A stretch of 10,708 nucleotides of DNA, taken from Gemmatimonadota bacterium (lineage in GTDB: Bacteria; Gemmatimonadota; Gemmatimonadetes; Longimicrobiales; Longimicrobiaceae). Below the pieces are notes generated by a model. That model saw only the letters and a program-made list of their open reading frames with translations. It made no database searches and was not told the origin of the DNA. Location of the stretch: the NCBI GenBank assembly GCA_019348265.1, contig JAHWJV010000077.1:1-10708 (forward strand), given 5' to 3'. The position numbers and the translations under genes are program-made. Positions 6,828 to 10,708 of the stretch are shown here, in pieces. Every line of letters starts with the position of its first letter. The first letter of the stretch is position 1.

Positions 6828-7214
6828 ATGGCCGCCCGCATTCTCCTCGTGGACGACAACGAAGATAGTCGAACGGTCTACCGGCTCATCCTGGAGCACG
6901 GGGGGTACGAGGTTCTCGAAGCAGCGACCGGTCCCGACGCGCTGACCCGTGCCCGGGAAAACCAGCCCGACCTGATCCTGATGGACATCTCAATTCCCGT
7001 CCTGGACGGATGGGAGGCGACGCGGATCTTGAAGGCTGACGAGCGAACGCGCCGAATTCCGGTGATTGCGCTGACCGCCCACGCGCTGGAAACCGATCGG
7101 GCTCGCGCGGTCGAGGTCGGCTGTGACGGATACCTGGCGAAGCCCGCGGCCCCGACGCTGGTGATGGCGACGATACAGTCGCGTCTCGGCCTGCCAGGCA
7201 CTATCACCACCTGA
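6828..7214 (+). CDS. Stand-alone response regulator receiver (CheY-like)
   Basis: This 128-residue single-domain receiver has all catalytic residues: Asp9-Asp10 (ILLVDDNEDS), phosphoacceptor Asp53 (LILMDISIPVLDG), Thr83 (VIALTA) and Lys105 (YLAKP). There is no output domain. It likely receives phosphate from a histidine kinase, the nearby soluble kinase being an obvious candidate, and passes the signal by protein contact or acts as a phosphate sink. ATG 6828 is chosen because GAGG lies 8 nt upstream and the domain begins at once. An in-frame ATG at 6735, overlapping the stop of the pseudo-receiver, would add a Gly-rich 31-residue leader of low complexity; that start would imply translational coupling and cannot be excluded. 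Confidence 0.92.
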   Translation: MAARILLVDDNEDSRTVYRLILEHGGYEVLEAATGPDALTRARENQPDLILMDISIPVLDGWEATRILKADERTRRIPVIALTAHALETDRARAVEVGCDGYLAKPAAPTLVMATIQSRLGLPGTITT

Positions 7215-7225
7215 GGAGACGGTCC

Positions 7226-7474
7226 ATGCCTCGCCGATCAATGACTCCTCCGGTGCTGGAGGAATCGCACCCTCGACGCCGCGCTTCGCCCGCGTCGGCG
7301 CGCCGCTCGGACCAGGAGGATATCGCCCGCGAGGTGTTCCTCTCACGGGCGGCGATCGCACGCGAGCGAGCAGCCGCGCTGTGCGAGAGCTCCCGCGAGA
7401 ACCGATGGCTTACCGGCGAGCTACGCAAGATCAGAGAATCGCTGATTCGAGAAATCCGGGAAGACGTCCTGTAG
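7226..7474 (+). CDS. Small charged protein, last gene of the receiver cluster
   Basis: The 82-residue product is rich in Arg, Glu and Ser. Residues 1-30 look disordered (MPRRSMTPPVLEESHPRRRA). Residues 28-82 look helical (DQEDIAREVFLSRAAIARER, then LTGELRKIRESLIREIREDV). No cysteine cluster, signal peptide or membrane segment is seen, and I recognise no family. The ribosome binding site GAGGAG (7213-7218) overlaps the stop of the receiver gene and is 7 nt before the ATG, so the two are cotranscribed. A terminator follows 25 nt after the stop. A partner of the receiver is a reasonable guess from context alone. Confidence 0.75.
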   Translation: MPRRSMTPPVLEESHPRRRASPASARRSDQEDIAREVFLSRAAIARERAAALCESSRENRWLTGELRKIRESLIREIREDVL

Positions 7475-7498
7475 CGTCACCCACCGGGAAGCGGAAGA

Positions 7499-7530
7499 GG
7501 GCTCCGGAAAGATGCCGGAGCCCTTTTTTT
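7499..7530 (+). terminator. Rho-independent terminator of the receiver cluster
   Basis: GGGCTCCGG (7499-7507) and CCGGAGCCC (7515-7523) form a perfect 9-bp stem with a 7-nt loop, followed by seven T residues (7524-7530). It ends the plus-strand cluster. The minus-strand lipoprotein gene converges on it, and on that strand the stem is followed only by TCTTCC, so termination there would be weaker. Confidence 0.95.
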
Positions 7531-7554
7531 CCCAAACGCGAGCCGTGGAGCTGC

Positions 7555-7983
7555 TCAGCGCTGCTGCTGGATTCGCTGGACGACCATGCGCGCGTGGGTG
7601 ACGTCGTAATCGACCGTTGTCCCGAGACGCGAGGAAACGGCAACCCTAGTGCTGTTGGCCGCGCGCCTGACGAGCTTCACGTGCACCACCCGGTCCCGTC
7701 CGCGCGCCTCGTATTCGCGCTCCGCCCCGCTGTCCTCGGTGGCCGCGTCGACCACCTGCAGCCCCATCCCGCCGAGCACCACCCGCGTGCGCCGGTCGAC
7801 ATCGGCAACGGAGCCGACGATGTCCGCCTCGGCATTCTGGTTGTTCAGCATGATCGCCGCGGCGGTGCCGGCGGCCCCCGCGGCGGCCGCGGCCGTGGTG
7901 GATGCACTGCGGCAGCCGGGCCCGGGAAGCGCTACGGCCGCGAGGAGCAGCCAGCGCGCCGCCATAAAGATTCGGACTCTCAT
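7555..7983 (-). CDS. DUF3568-like lipoprotein
   Basis: The 142-residue protein has a short N-terminal signal (RWLLLAAVALPGPGC, Cys24), probably a lipoprotein signal although GPGC is not an ideal lipobox. An Ala/Gly-rich segment (AAAAAGAAGTAAAIML) follows, then a small alpha/beta domain: VADVDRRTRVVLGGMGLQVV, DRVVHVKLVRRAANSTRVAV, and a final helix. This order (lipoprotein signal, Ala/Gly stretch, two-layer sandwich comparing 'modified' residues and metal-free surface) matches DUF3568, whose function is unknown. ATG 7983 has GGGAGG 6 nt upstream; a GTG at 7986 is less well placed. The ribosome binding site can be hidden in a stem (7991-8038). No sequence change suggests damage. Confidence 0.8.
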   Translation of the reverse strand: MRVRIFMAARWLLLAAVALPGPGCRSASTTAAAAAGAAGTAAAIMLNNQNAEADIVGSVADVDRRTRVVLGGMGLQVVDAATEDSGAEREYEARGRDRVVHVKLVRRAANSTRVAVSSRLGTTVDYDVTHARMVVQRIQQQR

Positions 7984-7990
7984 CACACAC

Positions 7991-8038
7991 CTCCCGGTAT
8001 CGGTTACGACCGAAGTCTGACGCGGAGCCTACCGGGAG
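7991..8038 (-). promoter_or_regulatory. Hairpin that can sequester the lipoprotein ribosome binding site
   Basis: In the minus-strand transcript CUCCCGGUA (8038-8030) is perfectly complementary to UACCGGGAG (7999-7991). The second arm contains GGGAG of the Shine-Dalgarno GGGAGG at 7995-7990. The 30-nt loop carries a further small hairpin, CGGU-CGUA-ACCG (8012-8001). Such a structure would block ribosome entry when folded, as in RNA thermometers or autoregulated leaders. No known riboswitch class is recognised. Confidence 0.45.
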
Positions 8039-8232
8039 CACAATCGCCGCCCCACCTCGAGGCTGGGTGCTGGGTCCCACCCGTGCGGAGTGGCCCCCGG
8101 TCGAAAGTGCCCGCCACGCCAGGCCCGGCCGCCGCCGGTGCGACTCGCGGATGAAGCTGAGCCTCGCGGTAGAGCACCCGCTCATTGCTCGATCGCTGCT
8201 CTGAACAGCGGAGCGGCCGAGCCTCGACGAGT

Positions 8233-8508
8233 TCAGCCGGGGTCAGGCGGAAGCGGCTCCTCCGCATCCTCTATCTCGGGCGACAACCTCTCCGGGCTCG
8301 CCGCTTCCAGCAGTTCGCGGAGGCGCGCGTCGGACTGCTCGACCCACCCAGTCGGGGCGGGCACCAGCCGCCGGAGCCGGTCCCCGCACCTGAACGTCAA
8401 CCAACCATCCTGTAAACTGGCAAGCGCGACGTGTTGCGCGGCTCCGGGGTAGGTGTCCCAGATCGTCCATGTGTCACCCTGCTCATCGACCAGCTCCCGG
8501 TAGGCCAT
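8233..8508 (-). CDS. Small protein of unknown function
   Basis: The 91-residue product begins MAYRELVDEQGDTWTIWDTY and continues with DGWLTFRCGDRLRRLVPAPT, GWVEQSDARLRELLEAA and an acidic tail (EIEDAEEPLPPDPG). The pattern of short beta strands then one helix, ending in an acidic proline tail, resembles uncharacterised small proteins common in Gemmatimonadota, as far as I recall. No catalytic motif, signal peptide or membrane segment is visible. ATG 8508 is preferred because GAGGG lies just upstream; an ATG at 8535 adds nine residues with no good ribosome binding site. It is followed by 249 bp and then the lipoprotein gene. Confidence 0.75.
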   Translation of the reverse strand: MAYRELVDEQGDTWTIWDTYPGAAQHVALASLQDGWLTFRCGDRLRRLVPAPTGWVEQSDARLRELLEAASPERLSPEIEDAEEPLPPDPG

Positions 8509-8805
8509 ATCTCCCTCGCTTGTTCGCTTCTGCATTGCTCGCCCGGCTCTCCCTACCCCGCTCCCCGGATACTCTGGCGTACTCGCATACCAGCGCCGTA
8601 CCGAAAGCCGATCTCGCGCCGCGGCGGAACAGCACTCAGCCCATTATGAATGTACCCGTAATCGGGCCGCAGGTGAATGTGACGGCGCGGCCGGGGCTGG
8701 CGGCGAGCCAGAGGGCCCCTCCGCGCGATGCGGAAGGTGCCTCGAGGTTGTCTCCTTTTGACTGCCGCTGGCCTGCGGTGCGTGGCCCGTGTCCGCCCCG
8801 GGCGG
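8509..8805. other. Intergenic region with no recognisable feature
   Basis: About 297 bp between two minus-strand genes. I see no credible gene, no stem with a T-run and no repeat. It should contain the promoter of the small gene that starts at 8508. Confidence 0.4.
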
Positions 8806-9186
8806 CTAGCCTTGGCCCAGCGCCGCCTCCACGAAGCGGAGGAGGTCTCGTGGCTCGGTCGGCTTCGGGAGGAACGCCATCGTGTTGGGATCGACTCCGT
8901 GGGATCTTACCGTGTCGGTGTCATAGGCTGAGACGTAGATCGCCGCGACATCCGGGTGGAACTCGCGGATTTGCTCTACCAGCTCGGGTCCGGAGGTGCC
9001 AGGGAGTACCACATCGGTGATGATCAGCGCGATCGGCGGGTCTCGGCGCGCGAGTAGCTTGAGCGCGTCAGGAGCGTTCCGCGCCCAGAACACATCGTGC
9101 CCGCCGGCGGCCAGGGTTCGCGAGAGGATATTCAGCGTTTCCTCGTCGTCCTCCACCACCAGGATCCTGCGTCCAACCGCTGACAT
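8806..9186 (-). CDS. Stand-alone response regulator receiver
   Basis: The 126-residue protein is a single receiver domain with a full active site: Asp13-Asp14 (ILVVEDDEET), phosphoacceptor Asp58 (LIITDVVLPGTSG), Ser86 (YVSAYD) and Lys108 (FLPKPTEPRDLLRFVEAALGQ). DVVLPGTSGPELVEQIR and the KPTEPRDLLRFV end resemble receivers found at the C-terminus of hybrid kinases, but here it stands alone. GGAG 5 nt before ATG 9186 sets the start; the frame is open upstream to 9279 but without a ribosome binding site. No output domain or adjacent kinase is present on this strand, so its partner may be the kinase at 4760-5908 or one elsewhere. Confidence 0.92.
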   Translation of the reverse strand: MSAVGRRILVVEDDEETLNILSRTLAAGGHDVFWARNAPDALKLLARRDPPIALIITDVVLPGTSGPELVEQIREFHPDVAAIYVSAYDTDTVRSHGVDPNTMAFLPKPTEPRDLLRFVEAALGQG

Positions 9187-9359
9187 CAGCACTCCGTAGG
9201 TCTGGATCAAACACCGGGCGATCGGTTCAGCCGCGGGTCGGACGCCCGCCACTGCTCTGGACCGGCCCGCGGCAGTCACCTATCCCGCAGCTCATGAGCG
9301 GATGCCGTTCCCGAATGTCCGATCTCGCGCTACGATGCGCATCCGTGCGGGATCGCGGG

Positions 9360-9584
9360 TCACTCCACAGGTGCATCCAGCGGCCGGACCTGATAGTACG
9401 CCAATCCGATGTCTCCGTCCGCGACCACGGCGAACAAGTCGTCGCCCTTCTGCTCCCAGATGAAGTCGACGAAACGGCCATCGTAGCGGGCCAGCCAATC
9501 GGTAGCCGCCTCCGCGGACGGGAAGGGGCCCCACATCTCTGATGCGTTGTGCTCCTCGAGCCTCGCGACGACGTACTGGCTCAT
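9360..9584 (-). CDS. Small protein of unknown function
   Basis: The 74-residue product is acidic and aromatic: SQYVVARLEEHNASEMWGPF, a helix PSAEAATDWLARYDG, then FVDFIWEQKGDDLFAVVADG and YYQVRPLDAP. The strand-helix-strand-strand pattern resembles a small soluble alpha/beta domain. No cysteines or known motif are present and I recognise no family. AGGAG lies 10 nt before ATG 9584, a slightly long but usable spacing. It is followed by 173 bp containing a 10-bp perfect palindrome (GATGCGCATC at 9334-9343) before the receiver gene on the same strand. Confidence 0.75.
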   Translation of the reverse strand: MSQYVVARLEEHNASEMWGPFPSAEAATDWLARYDGRFVDFIWEQKGDDLFAVVADGDIGLAYYQVRPLDAPVE

Positions 9585-9666
9585 TCTGGTTCAGCTCCTG
9601 ACGGTTCCCCGACCATGCGTCCGGCGACTCCGTGGCAGCTCCAGCGGCGAGTTGGAGAACCGGCGA

Positions 9667-9948
9667 TCAGCGTGACAACGGCTGGCCAGGTTCGTACCGA
9701 TCGCACACGTACCTCCACGGCGAGGGAGAGAGAGGTTGGACCTGACGCCGAGCGGCAAGTTTCCTGCCGCCCTCCAGCACGGCCCACTGCGCGTCCACCA
9801 GGCGACCCGAACCCGGTAAGCAGGGCGCCGCCACCAGGTAAATGCCCCGCCGTCGTGCGACGGGCTCTCTGCCGGCGCCCACCTCACTGACCACGGGCGT
9901 CTGGAGCGTCGGCGTGCGACTCGCTCGACCGTACCCGTTACGGTACAT
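9667..9948 (-). CDS. Possible small protein, weak case
   Basis: A 93-codon frame from ATG 9948 has fairly GC-rich third positions and a plausible folded segment (GIYLVAAPCLPGSGRLVDAQ, later WRYVCDRYEPGQPL). Against it, there is no ribosome binding site before the ATG, the frame is open far upstream into the HAD gene on the opposite strand, and it would cover the promoter proposed for that gene. It may be real from an internal GTG, or just an open frame of GC-rich DNA. Confidence 0.25.
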   Translation of the reverse strand: MYRNGYGRASRTPTLQTPVVSEVGAGREPVARRRGIYLVAAPCLPGSGRLVDAQWAVLEGGRKLAARRQVQPLSPSPWRYVCDRYEPGQPLSR

Positions 9949-9953
9949 ATGTT
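9925..9953 (+). promoter_or_regulatory. Candidate promoter of the HAD hydrolase gene with inverted repeat in the spacer
   Basis: TCGACC (9925-9930) and TATGTT (9948-9953) each match four of six sigma-70 consensus bases and are 17 bp apart. The spacer contains GTACC-CGTTAC-GGTAC (9931-9946), a 5-bp inverted repeat that could be an operator. The start codon is 47 bp downstream of the -10. This is the best promoter-like pair in the gap, but the matches are modest. Confidence 0.35.
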
Positions 9954-9999
9954 CTAAGCGTATGCGTGCCTCAGCGACCCGATCCGAACAGGACCAGGA

Positions 10000-10683
10000 A
10001 TGAAAGCCATCATCTTCGATGCAGGAAACACCCTCGTCTGGCTGGATCACGAGCTCATCGCGGACCTGCTCCGCGAGCACGGGATGGAGGCGAGTCCGGA
10101 AGCTCTGCTCGCGGCGGAATACGAGGCGAAGCGGAAGCTGGACGAGATGATCCGCAATGGGGACGGCGGTACCGACGCCTCCCGGTGGCGCTTCTACTTC
10201 CAGGAGATTTTACGCGTGATCGGGACGATCGAGGAGTCGATGTCGGAGATCATCGACCGGCTGGAGGGGCGGCACGCGGAGCGAAACCTCTGGTGCAGAG
10301 TGCGGGAGCGCACGGTGGAAGCCCTGGACGAGCTGCGCAGTCGTGGATACCGACTGGGCGTAATATCGAACTCGGACGGTCGCATTGAGAGTCTCCTCGA
10401 CTCCGTTGGGCTCCTGTCGCAATTCGAGTTCGTCATTGATTCGCAGCTGGTCGGCGTGGAGAAGCCCGATCCGAAGATCTTCCAGATGGCCTGCCAGCGC
10501 CTGGGACTCCGTCCCGACGAAGTGATGTACGTGGGCGACATCTATGAAATCGACGTGGTGGGGGCGCGAAATGCCGGTCTACGGGCATTGCTCATCGACC
10601 CGCTCAACCGGTGGAACGAACTGGACTGCGACCGGGTGGCGGCTGTCTCGGAGCTTCCGGAGTGGTTGGCGCAGCGTGCCTGA
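10000..10683 (+). CDS. HAD superfamily (subfamily IA) hydrolase
   Basis: The 227-residue length and motif order fit a HAD-IA phosphatase/dehalogenase-like enzyme. Motif I is IIFDAGNTL (nucleophile Asp7; the second Asp of DxD is Gly9). Motif II is GVISNSDG (Ser123). Motif III is VGVEKPDPKIF (Lys155). Motif IV is YVGDIYEIDVVGARNAG (Asp180, Asp185). A helical cap spans about residues 15-90. DAGNT in motif I is common in this subfamily but lacks the usual acid/base Asp, so phosphatase activity is uncertain. Substrate cannot be told; small phosphorylated metabolites are typical. AGGA lies directly before the ATG and another AGGA six bases earlier, which supports the start. It stands alone at the window end; the last 25 bp hold no feature. 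Confidence 0.93.
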   Translation: MKAIIFDAGNTLVWLDHELIADLLREHGMEASPEALLAAEYEAKRKLDEMIRNGDGGTDASRWRFYFQEILRVIGTIEESMSEIIDRLEGRHAERNLWCRVRERTVEALDELRSRGYRLGVISNSDGRIESLLDSVGLLSQFEFVIDSQLVGVEKPDPKIFQMACQRLGLRPDEVMYVGDIYEIDVVGARNAGLRALLIDPLNRWNELDCDRVAAVSELPEWLAQRA

Positions 10684-10708
10684 GCACCTCCTCAACGCTC
10701 GACCGCGG

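Larger units (their letters stand above)
9585..9999. other. Divergent intergenic region before the HAD gene
   Basis: This 415-bp gap separates the minus-strand small gene from the plus-strand HAD gene. Apart from the weak open frame at 9667-9948 and the promoter candidate at 9925-9953 I see nothing in it. It must also carry the promoter for the small gene that starts at 9584. Confidence 0.35.

Noticed and set aside
8190..8215. Small stem CGCTG/CAGCG after the small gene at 8233-8508
   Set aside because: Only five base pairs and no T-run, so not convincing as a terminator.
9334..9343. 10-bp perfect palindrome GATGCGCATC between a small gene and a receiver gene
   Set aside because: Short and not linked to a promoter-like sequence; likely chance.

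Overview
The window is G+C-rich (about two-thirds by eye) with strong third-position GC in the credible genes. Small-protein style, a lineage-type outer-membrane barrel, lipoproteins and many signalling proteins point to a Gram-negative-type soil or environmental bacterium. Gemmatimonadota (Longimicrobium-like) is my best guess, but no rRNA or marker gene is present to prove it.

Left part (1-4322), all on the minus strand. A beta-propeller lipoprotein of the sorbosone/PQQ-sugar-dehydrogenase type runs off the left edge. Next come a degenerate HD-GYP-like protein with a clear terminator, tRNA-Val(CAC) and tRNA-Glu(CTC) followed by a long hairpin, and an exported protein that looks like an outer-membrane beta-barrel with a conserved periplasmic N-terminal module.

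Middle part (4323-7530), plus strand. An intergenic region with a 19-bp tandem repeat precedes a cytoplasmic RsbRD_N-like/HisKA_3/HATPase histidine kinase. The kinase overlaps by 29 nt a small helical protein. After a gap with a short palindrome comes a compact set: a decayed receiver (Asp to Asn at the phosphorylation site, beta-4 region missing), an intact stand-alone receiver, and a small charged protein with its ribosome binding site overlapping the previous stop. A strong Rho-independent terminator closes the set.

Right part (7531-10708). Four minus-strand genes follow: a DUF3568-like lipoprotein whose ribosome binding site can be paired into a 9-bp stem, two small proteins of unknown function, and a second intact stand-alone receiver. 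A plus-strand HAD-IA hydrolase with a plausible promoter lies at the right end.

Taken together the window holds a signalling cluster without any DNA-binding output domain: one kinase, two functional-looking single-domain receivers, one dead-looking receiver, a degenerate HD-GYP-like protein and several small charged proteins. I see no mobile element, CRISPR array or defence system.
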